A DNA stretch of 64,000 nt. Source: Variibacter gotjawalensis (GTDB lineage: Bacteria > Pseudomonadota > Alphaproteobacteria > Rhizobiales > Xanthobacteraceae). The position numbers and the translations under genes are program-made. The notes under the pieces are model-generated. The model saw nothing but the letters and a program-made list of their open reading frames with translations, was not told the DNA's origin and searched no databases. This document shows positions 44,110 to 51,772 of this stretch, one piece after another (position 1 is the first letter of the stretch; every line of letters begins with the position of its first letter). The stretch lies in the NCBI RefSeq assembly GCF_002355335.1, contig NZ_AP014946.1, positions 4,169,501 to 4,233,500 on the forward strand, in the 5' to 3' direction.

Positions 44110-44423
44110 CTTGGTATCTTCCATCGAGGATGTGTCTGATCTAGGCCTAGGCATACGGGAAAACAGGTAATTTTTCCATGACCTACCGCGCTGCACGCGA
44201 CACGGAAGCCGCAGCCTGTGGCCGCAAAGCCTCAAAACGACCCTCTAGCGGGGGTTGAGCGGTGCCCGTTTACATTGCGTTGATCATGCGAGAGGCAAAC
44301 GCCAAAAAAATTGCCTGATCTTCGTCGCACTTCGGGTCCGCTAGCGCCTCATCTGGAGGACAGACTCCTGCCAATCCTGCCCCGAACGAGGCTCAAAACG
44401 GGGGCGGACCCAAGGAGCATTCC
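44110..44423. other. Intergenic region without recognised gene
   Basis: These 314 bases separate the divergent L,D-transpeptidase and 64-aa genes. They should hold two promoters. The only notable structure is a perfect 10-base palindrome CTAGGCCTAG at 44141-44150. A Shine-Dalgarno AAGGAG precedes the 64-aa gene. Confidence 0.6.
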
Positions 44424-44618
44424 ATGAATAAGCTGTCCCCGCGGCCCGATCCCCGCGATTCGCAACGCAAAATCCAAGAGAGCGGCTATCTCGAACAGCG
44501 TTACGGCCGAATCGGCATCCCGGCCGTCGCCGCCGCCGGAAGCCTGAAGAAGCCGGATGACCCGGAACGCGAGCAGCGCCGCCGCGTCCTGCAGGTCCTC
44601 GCCCGGTTTGAAGACTAG
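44424..44618 (+). CDS. Small conserved hypothetical protein (64 aa)
   Basis: ATG 44424 is preceded by AAGGAG at good spacing. The 64-residue protein has a Pro/Arg/Asp-rich start (SPRPDPRDSQRK), a middle segment ESGYLEQRYGRIGIPAVAAA and a charged helix at the end (REQRRRVLQVLARFED). It lacks membrane helices and Cys. Such small proteins are found in Bradyrhizobium relatives. Function unknown. CorA follows 85 bases downstream on the same strand. Confidence 0.6.
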   Translation: MNKLSPRPDPRDSQRKIQESGYLEQRYGRIGIPAVAAAGSLKKPDDPEREQRRRVLQVLARFED

Positions 44619-44703
44619 CGCTCTAGGCAGACATCAGAATTTCATTTGCAACTTTGGCGCGACAGAACCATAGGGGGAGCGCCCCTTCGGTTTCGGAGCG
44701 CCA

Positions 44704-45681
44704 ATGCTCACTTACTTTGTTCCCCGCGGAACGTCCCTCGAGAAAATCAGTGGCGGTCCAGGCGTAGAGCCTCCCGAGGCCGCGATCTGGATCGACCTCG
44801 TCACGCCCACCGTCGAGGAAGACAAGCTCGTCGAGCGCATGGTCGGCGTCTCAGTGCCGACTCGCGAGGACATGGCCGAGATCGAGGTCTCGTCGCGCCT
44901 CTATATTGAGAACGGCGCGCGTTACATGACCGCAACACTGATGTGTCGTTCGGACACCGATGCGCCAAAGACGACACCGGTCACCTTCATTCTCGCCGGC
45001 CACCGCCTCGTCACGGTGCGCTACGATGAACCGAAGCCGTTCGCGCTGATCTCGCTCAAGCTCGTGCGCGCCTGCGGACCATCGCCGACTGGCGAGTCGG
45101 TGCTGATGGAATTGCTCGACGCGATCATCGATCGCACCGCCGACATTCTCGAAAAGAACGCGGCCGAAGTCGACATCGTCTCGCATCAGGTGTTCGAGCC
45201 GACGCAGAAGCGCGCCAACCGCACGCTGCAATACAATCACATCATGCGCTCGATCGGCCGCAAGGCGGACCTCAACTCTAAGGTCCGCGAATGTCTGGTC
45301 TCGGTCGGCCGGCTCGTCCTGTTCCTCGCCAATGAGGCGGACGGCATGAAGTGGCCGAAGGAATTCCGCGCGCAGCTCAAAACCATGCAGCGGGACGTGC
45401 AATCGCTTCTCGATCACGCGAGCTATCAGTCGAACAAGATCACCTTCCTGCTCGACGCGATGCTCGGCATCGTCTCGATCGAGCAGAACAACATCATCAA
45501 GACCTTCTCGGTCGCCGCCGTCGGCCTGATGCCGCCGACGCTGATCGCGTCGATCTATGGCATGAACTTCAAGCAGATGCCGGAGCTTCAGTGGGACTAC
45601 GGTTATCCGATGGCCATCATCCTGATGGTCCTCGCCGCCGCGCTGCCGTATTACTATTTCAAATGGAAGAAGTGGCTGTAA
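44704..45681 (+). CDS. corA: Magnesium/cobalt transporter CorA family protein
   Basis: This 325-residue protein has a long cytoplasmic helical N-terminal domain and two C-terminal membrane helices. The GMN signature is visible as YGMNFKQMPE between them, and the helix before it is TFSVAAVGLMPPTLIASI. The final residues KWKKWL are typically basic. It forms a pentameric channel for Mg2+ in the inner membrane. Length and layout are normal for CorA. Confidence 0.93.
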   Translation: MLTYFVPRGTSLEKISGGPGVEPPEAAIWIDLVTPTVEEDKLVERMVGVSVPTREDMAEIEVSSRLYIENGARYMTATLMCRSDTDAPKTTPVTFILAGHRLVTVRYDEPKPFALISLKLVRACGPSPTGESVLMELLDAIIDRTADILEKNAAEVDIVSHQVFEPTQKRANRTLQYNHIMRSIGRKADLNSKVRECLVSVGRLVLFLANEADGMKWPKEFRAQLKTMQRDVQSLLDHASYQSNKITFLLDAMLGIVSIEQNNIIKTFSVAAVGLMPPTLIASIYGMNFKQMPELQWDYGYPMAIILMVLAAALPYYYFKWKKWL

Positions 45682-45696
45682 GCCGGCGTCGTCCGC

Positions 45697-46572
45697 TCAC
45701 ATCAGATCGAGCGGGATCTTGATATAGGCGACGCCGTTCTCTTCCTTCGGAGGTAACTGCCCGGCCCGCATATTCACCTGCACGGACGGAAGCATCAGCG
45801 TCGGCAGCGCGAGCGTTTTGTCGCGCGCCTCGCGCATCTCGACGAACGTATCTTCGCCGATCCCGTCCGCCAGATGTTTGTTCTTCGCGCATTGCTCCGC
45901 GACCGTCGTGTGCATCACGACATCGCGTCCCTCCGGCGGATAGTCGTGACACAAAAACAGCCGCGTCTCGCCCGGCAACGTCAGAATCCGCCGCGCCGAG
46001 CGATAGAGTGTATGCGCATCGCCGCCCGGAAAATCCGCGCGCGCCGTGCCAAGATCGGGTGCGAATAACGTATCGCCGATGAACGCCGCGTCGCCGATCA
46101 CGTAAGCAACATCCGCCGGCGTATGCCCCGGCACATGCAGCACGCGGCCTTCGAGCGGCCCGATGCGGAATGTCGCGCCGTCGGCGAACAGTTCGTCGAA
46201 CTCCGCGCCGGTACCCGAAACATCGAGGCCGAAGTTGAAAACCTTGCCGAACGTCTCCTGCACTTCGACGATGCCTGCGCCGATGCCGATCTTGCCGCCG
46301 AGCTTGTTCTTCAGATATGGCGCGGCCGACAGATGATCCGCGTGCACATGCGTTTCGAGATGCCAGACGACCGTGAGCTTCTCGCGCGCGATGAAATCGA
46401 CCAGGCGATCCGCGCTTTCGCGGCTGGTGCGGCCGGACTTCGGATCAAAGTCGAGCACCGAGTCGACGATCGCCGCATCCGAACCCGCGCCCGTGTGCAC
46501 GATGTGGCTCACGGTCGACGTTTCGGAATCGAAGAAGCTCTCGACGAGAGGATTCATTGCGGTCGCTTGCAT
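45697..46572 (-). CDS. MBL-fold hydrolase, ETHE1/Blh-like (persulfide dioxygenase-like)
   Basis: ATG 46572 gives 291 residues. Metal motif HVHADHLSAAPYL, further ligands in HVPGHTPADV and FIGDTLFAPDLGTARADFPGG, and HDYPPEGR match the ETHE1/Blh group of sulfur-metabolising MBL enzymes, which oxidise glutathione persulfide. In ETHE1 a mononuclear iron is used. Blh proteins in rhizobia relate to biofilm and H2S handling. The gene follows an ABC-2 permease by 35 bases on the same strand. Confidence 0.85.
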   Translation of the reverse strand: MQATAMNPLVESFFDSETSTVSHIVHTGAGSDAAIVDSVLDFDPKSGRTSRESADRLVDFIAREKLTVVWHLETHVHADHLSAAPYLKNKLGGKIGIGAGIVEVQETFGKVFNFGLDVSGTGAEFDELFADGATFRIGPLEGRVLHVPGHTPADVAYVIGDAAFIGDTLFAPDLGTARADFPGGDAHTLYRSARRILTLPGETRLFLCHDYPPEGRDVVMHTTVAEQCAKNKHLADGIGEDTFVEMREARDKTLALPTLMLPSVQVNMRAGQLPPKEENGVAYIKIPLDLM

Positions 46573-46607
46573 AACGGCGACTCTACCGCGTCCACACCTG
46601 CGCGCAA

Positions 46608-47405
46608 CTATTCGCCGGTCTGCAGCAATGCGCCTTCTCGCCGCGCCGAATTCAGCAATCCGATGAACGCGGCCGACGCGGCGACGAAATAGAGCGCGTT
46701 GAGCCCGAAGGCCCACAGCATCAAATCGCCGCGAAACACCTTGTTGACCAGTAATTCGCGCATCCCCTCGAACACATAGGTCGGCGGCAGCGCCCAAGCG
46801 ACCGGCTGCAGCCACGTCGGCAGCGCCGACACCGGGTAGTAAACGCACGCAAGCGGCAGCAGCAGAAACATGATGCTCCACGCGAACAGCTCGGCGCTCA
46901 GCCCGTTGCGCACGACTAGCCCGGACACGAGGATGCCGACTGACCAACTCGTCAGCATCAGCATCATGAAGAACGCCGCGAGCGCGAGCCCCATCGCATA
47001 GAGATTGAAGTCGAAGAACCCGATCGCCAGGAAACTCACCGGGATCATCCCGATGGCGAGCCGGATCAAACTCATGATCATCAGCGCGATGATGAATTCT
47101 GCCGGCCGCAGCGGCGACATCATCAGGTTCGCGAGATTGCGCGACCACATCTCCTCGAGGAACGACATCGAGAAGCCGAGCTGCCCGCGGAACAGAATGT
47201 CCCATAGCATCACGGCGCCGATGAACGCGCCGCCCGCCTTCACGAAGAAGGTCGAGTTCTGATTGATGTAGCCCTGCAAAAAGCCCCACATCAGCATCTG
47301 CACGGCCGGCCAATACACGAGTTCGACCAGCCGCACCCACGACGAGCGCAGCAGATACCAATAGCGCAGCACCATTGCGCCGATGCGCTCGAGCGAGCCC
47401 GTCAC
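46608..47405 (-). CDS. ABC-2-type transporter permease
   Basis: This 265-residue protein has about six hydrophobic helices and the ABC-2 block GGAFIGAVMLWDILFRGQLG plus YYPVSALPTWLQPVAWALPPTYVFEGMRELL, which is the conserved late segment of ABC-2 exporters. Its start overlaps the stop of the ATPase gene by four bases, so the two are co-translated. Exported substrate unknown. Confidence 0.87.
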   Translation of the reverse strand: MTGSLERIGAMVLRYWYLLRSSWVRLVELVYWPAVQMLMWGFLQGYINQNSTFFVKAGGAFIGAVMLWDILFRGQLGFSMSFLEEMWSRNLANLMMSPLRPAEFIIALMIMSLIRLAIGMIPVSFLAIGFFDFNLYAMGLALAAFFMMLMLTSWSVGILVSGLVVRNGLSAELFAWSIMFLLLPLACVYYPVSALPTWLQPVAWALPPTYVFEGMRELLVNKVFRGDLMLWAFGLNALYFVAASAAFIGLLNSARREGALLQTGE

Positions 47406-48151
47406 GACGCCGCCTCCCGTTCCGCCGCGATGCCGCGCCCGCGCGCGACGTCGAGGAAGACCTCTTCGAGATTCGCGCGGCCGTAACGCGTCAGCAAGTC
47501 GTCAGGCGTGCCGTCGTCAACGATCCGGCCCTGCTTCATCATGATGACGCGATCGCACAAGCGCTCGACCTCCACCATGTTGTGCGAGGCAAGCAGGATC
47601 GTCGCGCCGCGCTCGTGGCGATAGCGATCGAGCCGCGCGCGCACCCAATCCGCGGTGTCCGGATCGAGCGATGCCGTCGGCTCATCGAGCAGCAAAACTT
47701 CCGGATTGTTGACGAGCGCTTTGGCGAGCGACACGCGCGTCTTCTGTCCGGCCGAGAGCTTTCCGGCCGGCCGATCCAGCAGCTCGACGAGATCGAGTTC
47801 CTGCGCGAGCGTTGCGATCCGCGCGTCAAGATCGCGCACGCCATAGAGACGGCCGAAAACTTTGAGATTTTGGCGCACCGTGAGACGCAGTGGCATCTCG
47901 ACATACGGGCTTTCGAAATTCATCCGCGCGAGCACCTGGTGGCGGTGCCGCAGCATGTCGACGCCCAGCACCGAAACGGCGCCGGAGGTCGGCAGCGTCA
48001 GGCCCATGATCATCGCGATGGTCGTCGTCTTGCCGGCGCCGTTGCCGCCGAGCAGACCCGTCACGGAGCCTTTCGGCAACGTGAAGGACACGCCGCCGAC
48101 GGCAGTGCCGGTCTTGTACTCTTTGACGAGCTTGTCGACGACGATGGACAT
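47402..48151 (-). CDS. ABC exporter ATP-binding protein
   Basis: This 249-residue ATPase has Walker A GGNGAGKTTT, signature LSAGQKTRVSLAKAL, Walker B VLLLDEPTASLD and switch His in ASHNMVE. The fold matches ABC-2 exporters (drug/antibiotic or lipid type). Overlap with the permease gene shows a two-gene transporter. The RegB gene is divergent from it. Confidence 0.9.
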   Translation of the reverse strand: MSIVVDKLVKEYKTGTAVGGVSFTLPKGSVTGLLGGNGAGKTTTIAMIMGLTLPTSGAVSVLGVDMLRHRHQVLARMNFESPYVEMPLRLTVRQNLKVFGRLYGVRDLDARIATLAQELDLVELLDRPAGKLSAGQKTRVSLAKALVNNPEVLLLDEPTASLDPDTADWVRARLDRYRHERGATILLASHNMVEVERLCDRVIMMKQGRIVDDGTPDDLLTRYGRANLEEVFLDVARGRGIAAEREAAS

Positions 48152-48230
48152 GGGGGCGCTTTGTCGCGCGTCGGAAGGCTGCGCGCAAGCCGACTTTGCG
48201 CGGGTGCTGTGAGACCGTTACAATGGCGCC

Positions 48231-49565
48231 ATGCTGTGGCGCGTCGCTCCCGAATCTGGCCCCGAGCGCAATGTGCGCCTCGATACGCTCGTCCGTCTGC
48301 GTTGGCTCGCGGTGTTCGGGCAGACGGCGGCGATTCTCATCGTCCATCACGTCTTGGATTTCGAGCTCGATCTCTGGCCTTGCCTGATCGTCGTCTCGAT
48401 CTCGGCATGGCTGAACATCGCGCTCTCGCTGCAGCAGAACCAGGAACCGCGCATCCGGCCGGATCGCGCCGCCTGGCTGCTCGCCTTCGACATCGCACAG
48501 CTCGCCGCCCTGCTCTATCTCACGGGCGGTCTGCAGAACCCGTTCGCGTTCCTATTCCTCGCTCCCGTCATCGTCGGCGCGATGGCGCTGCCCCCGCAAT
48601 ATACGTTGCTGCTTGGCGGCCTCGCGGTGTCGTGCGCGACATTGCTCGTCTTCGTGCATCAGCCGCTGCCGTGGGCGAGCGATGATCCGCTCACGCTGCC
48701 GCCGATCTACATGCTCGGCGTCTGGCTCTCGATCTTGCTCGCGCTGATCTATATCGGCGTCTATGCGTGGCAGATTGCCGAAGGCGCGCGAAAACTCTCC
48801 GACGCTTTGTCCGCCACCGAACTCGTGCTCGCGCGCGAACAGCATATGTCGCAGATCGACGGCCTCGCGGCCGCCGCCGCGCATGAACTTGCGACACCGC
48901 TCTCCACCATCGTGCTGGTCGCCAAAGAACTCGAGCGCGCGCTCGAAAAAGATTCGCCGCACACCGAGGATGTGCAGCTGCTCCGCAGCGAAGCGCAGCG
49001 CTGCCGCGAAATCCTCTCCAAGCTCACGGAGCTTTCCGCCGACGAGTCGTTCGACCGTGTCACGCTCACTGCACTGATCGAGGAGATCGTGCTGCCGCAT
49101 CGCGAATTCGGCATCGACATCGATATCGTGATGCCGCAGGACCGTGCCGGCGAGCCGATCACACGGCGCACGCCGGCATTGCTCTACGGCCTCGGCAACC
49201 TCGTCGACAACGCGGTCGATTTCGCCAAGGAGCGCGTCGAGATCGCGGCGCGCTGGTCGAGCCAGGAAATCACACTCACCATCGCGGACGACGGCCCGGG
49301 CTTCTCGGCCGCCGTGAAGGATCGCCTCGGCGAGCCGTTCCTGACGACACGCGGACGGAAACGCGTCGGACCCGACGGCGAGCCGGAGGGTCTTGGCCTC
49401 GGTTTCTTCATCGCGAAAACGTTATTGGAGCGCTCCGGCGCGACCATCGCTTTCGCCAACAGAGCCGCTCCGGACCATGGCGCAGTCGTTTCCGTGCGCT
49501 GGAAACGCGCCGAATTCGACGATTCGCGGCCCTCCGGCGCGCAATCCGAAACCGCAAACGCTTGA
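48231..49565 (+). CDS. regB: Redox-sensing histidine kinase of the RegB/PrrB/ActS family
   Basis: This 444-residue kinase has about six N-terminal membrane helices containing GGLQNPF at 99-105, the quinone-sensing heptapeptide of RegB. The H-box has His218 in AAAHELATPLST. Cys258 in QRCRE occupies the place of the redox-active Cys of RegB. The ATPase domain has NLVDNAVDFA (N-box), DDGPGFSA and GLGLGFFIAK. It should autophosphorylate under reduced conditions and signal to the response regulator gene 81 bases downstream. Confidence 0.93.
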   Translation: MLWRVAPESGPERNVRLDTLVRLRWLAVFGQTAAILIVHHVLDFELDLWPCLIVVSISAWLNIALSLQQNQEPRIRPDRAAWLLAFDIAQLAALLYLTGGLQNPFAFLFLAPVIVGAMALPPQYTLLLGGLAVSCATLLVFVHQPLPWASDDPLTLPPIYMLGVWLSILLALIYIGVYAWQIAEGARKLSDALSATELVLAREQHMSQIDGLAAAAAHELATPLSTIVLVAKELERALEKDSPHTEDVQLLRSEAQRCREILSKLTELSADESFDRVTLTALIEEIVLPHREFGIDIDIVMPQDRAGEPITRRTPALLYGLGNLVDNAVDFAKERVEIAARWSSQEITLTIADDGPGFSAAVKDRLGEPFLTTRGRKRVGPDGEPEGLGLGFFIAKTLLERSGATIAFANRAAPDHGAVVSVRWKRAEFDDSRPSGAQSETANA

Positions 49566-49646
49566 GATTTCGCCATTAGTCACTAGGTTATCGGCTCAAT
49601 CGCCCGCGTCGGGCGTGTCGCTACCTCAGCGACCTTAAGAGGGAAC

Positions 49647-50201
49647 ATGATGTCTGAACTTGCGTTCGACCTGCCTGCCGACAAAACCCTGCTCATCGTT
49701 GAAGACGACAAGTCGTTCCTGGTCCGCCTCGCGCGCGCCATGGAAGCGCGCGGCTTCGATGTAAAGACCGCCGAGACGGTGGCCGATGGCCTCGTCCAGG
49801 TCGCCCAAGCTCCACCTGCTTTCGCGGTCGTCGACATGCGGTTGGGAGACGGCAACGGCCTCGACGTTTTGTCGGCGCTCGCCAACCGCCGCCCGGAAGC
49901 GCGCGCGATCGTGCTCACCGGCTACGGCAACATCGCGACCGCCGTGAATGCCGTGAAGCTCGGCGCCGTCGACTATCTCGCTAAGCCCGCCGATGCCGAC
50001 GACGTCATCGCGGCTCTGCTCGCGATCGAGGGCCGCAAGCCCGAGCCGCCCGCGCAGCCGATGTCGGCAGACCGCGTGCGCTGGGAACACATCCAGCGCA
50101 TCTACGAACTCTGCGGACGCAACGTCTCGGAGACCGCGCGCCGCCTCAACATGCATCGCCGCACGCTGCAGCGCATCTTGGCTAAACGCGCGCCTAAGTA
50201 G
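49647..50201 (+). CDS. regA: Response regulator of the RegA/PrrA/ActR family
   Basis: This 184-residue protein has an N-terminal receiver domain (Asp63 phosphoacceptor in VVDMRLG, Lys113 in LAKPA) and a C-terminal Fis-type helix-turn-helix (CGRNVSETARRLNMHRRTLQRIL). Length and HTH match RegA, the global redox regulator of photosynthesis, nitrogen and carbon fixation genes in alphaproteobacteria. The start may be 49647 or 49650 (tandem ATG) after GAGGGAA. It follows regB. Confidence 0.93.
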   Translation: MMSELAFDLPADKTLLIVEDDKSFLVRLARAMEARGFDVKTAETVADGLVQVAQAPPAFAVVDMRLGDGNGLDVLSALANRRPEARAIVLTGYGNIATAVNAVKLGAVDYLAKPADADDVIAALLAIEGRKPEPPAQPMSADRVRWEHIQRIYELCGRNVSETARRLNMHRRTLQRILAKRAPK

Positions 50202-50248
50202 TTCGCGCCTCAGCCATCGCGTCACGGCTCTGGTAGTGACGAAGTCCT

Positions 50249-50362
50249 CGTCGTTGCGAGGAAGCGCGTAGCGCTGACGAAGCAATCCAGTTCTTTCAGC
50301 GTAAGTCTGGATTGCCGCGTCGCGGCTCTGCGCTTCGCGCAGCCGCTCCTCGCAATAACGAG
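50249..50362. repeat. Palindromic intergenic repeat, family B (copy 1)
   Basis: The left arm CGTCGTTGCGAGGA and right arm CCTCGCAATAACGAG face each other, with internal paired CAATCCAG/CTGGATTG. A second copy lies at 56871-57020. It occupies most of the gap after regA. Confidence 0.75.
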
Positions 50363-50385
50363 AGACGCGCTGGCAGAGAAGAACC

Positions 50386-50460
50386 CTAAAGCGGCAAGCC
50401 GACGGTGATCTCTTTCGTTTTCTCCGCCATCACGGCTTTCGACTTCCGCCGCGCTTCGTC
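50386..50460 (-). pseudogene. Truncated copy of the ybaB 3' end
   Basis: The reverse strand reads DEARRKSKAVMAEKTKEI, then TVGLPL and a stop, against ADARRKSEAVMAEKTKEL then TGGLPLPPGFKL at the C-terminus of intact YbaB (51449-51763). By hand alignment of 70 bases about 56 match the region at 51472-51541. The fragment has no start and is five or six residues short at the end. It has the same orientation as ybaB, about 1 kb away, with the two-gene cassette between. It is a remnant, not a gene. Confidence 0.75.
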
Positions 50461-50496
50461 ATGGCCCACTTCATGCGGGCCATCCACGTCTTTCCT
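50457..50496. repeat. Palindromic intergenic repeat, family C (half copy)
   Basis: CGTCATGGCCCACTTCATG and GCGGGCCATCCACGTC match the left half of the copy at 34175-34265. The right arm is missing. It abuts the broken end of the ybaB fragment, so it may mark a recombination junction. Confidence 0.65.
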
Positions 50497-50532
50497 TGAT
50501 CTACGCCTCGCAGCAAACATCGATCAGCGCAT

Positions 50533-50561
50533 TTGACTCAGATCACTCTGTCGAATAGAGT
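50533..50561 (+). promoter_or_regulatory. Candidate sigma70-like promoter of the membrane protein/regulator cassette
   Basis: TTGACT (50533-50538), a 17-base spacer and TAGAGT (50556-50561) resemble -35 and -10 boxes. The first gene starts 27 bases downstream. Confidence 0.5.
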
Positions 50562-50564
50562 AAT
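50541..50564. promoter_or_regulatory. Operator-like inverted repeat overlapping the cassette promoter
   Basis: GATCACTCT, seven spacer bases and AGAGTAATC form a dyad with 8 of 9 matched positions per arm. It covers the -10 box and the spacer, which is a position suited to repression, plausibly by the winged-helix protein encoded at 51133. Confidence 0.5.
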
Positions 50565-50587
50565 CTGTATTGACCGAGGTATTTGAT

Positions 50588-51136
50588 ATGAACATTTCCC
50601 CCAACCAAGCTTCTCAAGCTCTCGACCAGATTTCCGCGACCGAAGCGAAAAGCAGCAAACTCTACGGCTATTCGCGCGGCGCTCCCCATCTCATCGTTTG
50701 GGGCATCGTCTGGCTAGTTGGTTTCGGCTTGACGGCGATATTCCCCGCAAGCGCGGCTTTGATCTGGAGCATCGTCACTCCGCTCGGCATTGCGGCTGGA
50801 TTCATCGTCGGCCGGCGGCACGATGCCGAAAGCGGCCCTTATGACTGGCGTTACGCAATCATCGCACTTGCGTTTGCGGCTTTCTTCTTCGCCGCCTTCT
50901 CGGTGATCAAGCCGCACAACGCGAACCAGGTCGGCGCGTTCATCTGTCTCGTCGTCGGATTGATCTATGTCGTGATGGGCTTGTGGCTCGGCACGCGCTA
51001 CATCGTCGCCGGCCTCCTCGTGACGGCATTAACGCTCGCCGGCTTCTTCCTCATGCAGAGCTATTTCTCGGCGTGGATGGCTGTGCTCGGCGGCGGCGCG
51101 TTGATCGTCATGGGTCTATGGCTGCGCAAGCCATGA
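50588..51136 (+). CDS. Six-helix membrane protein of unknown function
   Basis: ATG 50588 with GAGG upstream gives 182 residues. Six hydrophobic segments are visible (for example LIVWGIVWLVGFGLTAIF and FICLVVGLIYVVMGLWLG), after a short N-terminal soluble stretch. It resembles small integral membrane proteins paired with winged-helix regulators. The next gene overlaps by four bases (ATGA), so the two are translationally coupled. No function is known. Confidence 0.75.
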   Translation: MNISPNQASQALDQISATEAKSSKLYGYSRGAPHLIVWGIVWLVGFGLTAIFPASAALIWSIVTPLGIAAGFIVGRRHDAESGPYDWRYAIIALAFAAFFFAAFSVIKPHNANQVGAFICLVVGLIYVVMGLWLGTRYIVAGLLVTALTLAGFFLMQSYFSAWMAVLGGGALIVMGLWLRKP

Positions 51137-51432
51137 ACGCCTTCAACGAAGTCATTCACCAACCCGTTCGTCTCAAGATCATGGCTGCGCTCAACGCGAT
51201 GCCCAAAGGCGAGCAGATCGAATTCGTTCGCCTCAAAGCCATTGTCGGCGCGACGGAAGGAAACCTTGGCGCGCACATTTCAACGCTGGAAAATCACGGC
51301 TACCTCGCCGTGAAGAAAGACTTCTTCGCCAACCGGCCACGCACGCGCGTAAGCCTGACGCCCACCGGGCGCCGCGCCTTCGAAGCGCACGTGACTTACC
51401 TGCGCGACATCATTGAGGGTGGTGGCGTTTAG
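51133..51432 (+). CDS. Winged-helix transcriptional regulator (99 aa)
   Basis: ATG 51133 overlaps the preceding stop. The 99-residue protein is one winged helix: HQPVRLKIMAALNAMP, VGATEGNLGAHISTLENHGYL as the recognition region and RTRVSLTPTGRRAFEAH as the wing and closing helix. It resembles the ArsR/MarR-like HTH group that represses its own operon with a partner membrane protein. An operator-like dyad overlaps the promoter upstream. Confidence 0.82.
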   Translation: MNAFNEVIHQPVRLKIMAALNAMPKGEQIEFVRLKAIVGATEGNLGAHISTLENHGYLAVKKDFFANRPRTRVSLTPTGRRAFEAHVTYLRDIIEGGGV

Positions 51433-51448
51433 CGTCTGAGCTTCAACG

Positions 51449-51763
51449 TTACAGCTTAAACCCCGGCGGCAGCGGCAGGCCGCCGGTGAGCTCCTTCGTC
51501 TTTTCGGCCATCACGGCTTCCGACTTGCGTCGTGCATCCGCATGCGCCGCGACGATAAGATCTTCGACGATCTCTTTCTCCTCCGGCTTGAGCAAAGACG
51601 CATCGACGCTGATGCCCTTGAGCTCCATCTTGCCGTTGAGCGTCACCGTGACGAGCCCGCCCCCGGCGAGCCCCGAGACTTCGATATGCTCGAGTGAAGC
51701 CTGCATCTCCTCCATCTTGGATTTGAGCTGCGCGGCTTGCTTCATCATGTCCATGATGTTCAT
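51449..51763 (-). CDS. ybaB: YbaB/EbfC nucleoid-associated protein
   Basis: This 104-residue protein shows the family blocks MKQAAQLKSKMEEMQASLEH, GGGLVTVTLNGKMELKGISVD and KEIVEDLIVAAHADARRKSE. Shine-Dalgarno AGGAGA precedes ATG 51763. It binds DNA as a dimer and is usually next to dnaX and recR. Here dnaX is nine bases upstream, but recR is not downstream; a cassette and a decayed ybaB fragment are found instead. Confidence 0.93.
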   Translation of the reverse strand: MNIMDMMKQAAQLKSKMEEMQASLEHIEVSGLAGGGLVTVTLNGKMELKGISVDASLLKPEEKEIVEDLIVAAHADARRKSEAVMAEKTKELTGGLPLPPGFKL

Positions 51764-51772
51764 CGAAATCTC

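Noticed and set aside
50202-50587. A riboswitch or small RNA in the gap after regA
   Set aside because: The gap is explained by a palindromic repeat, a ybaB remnant, a half repeat and a promoter; no riboswitch core is seen.
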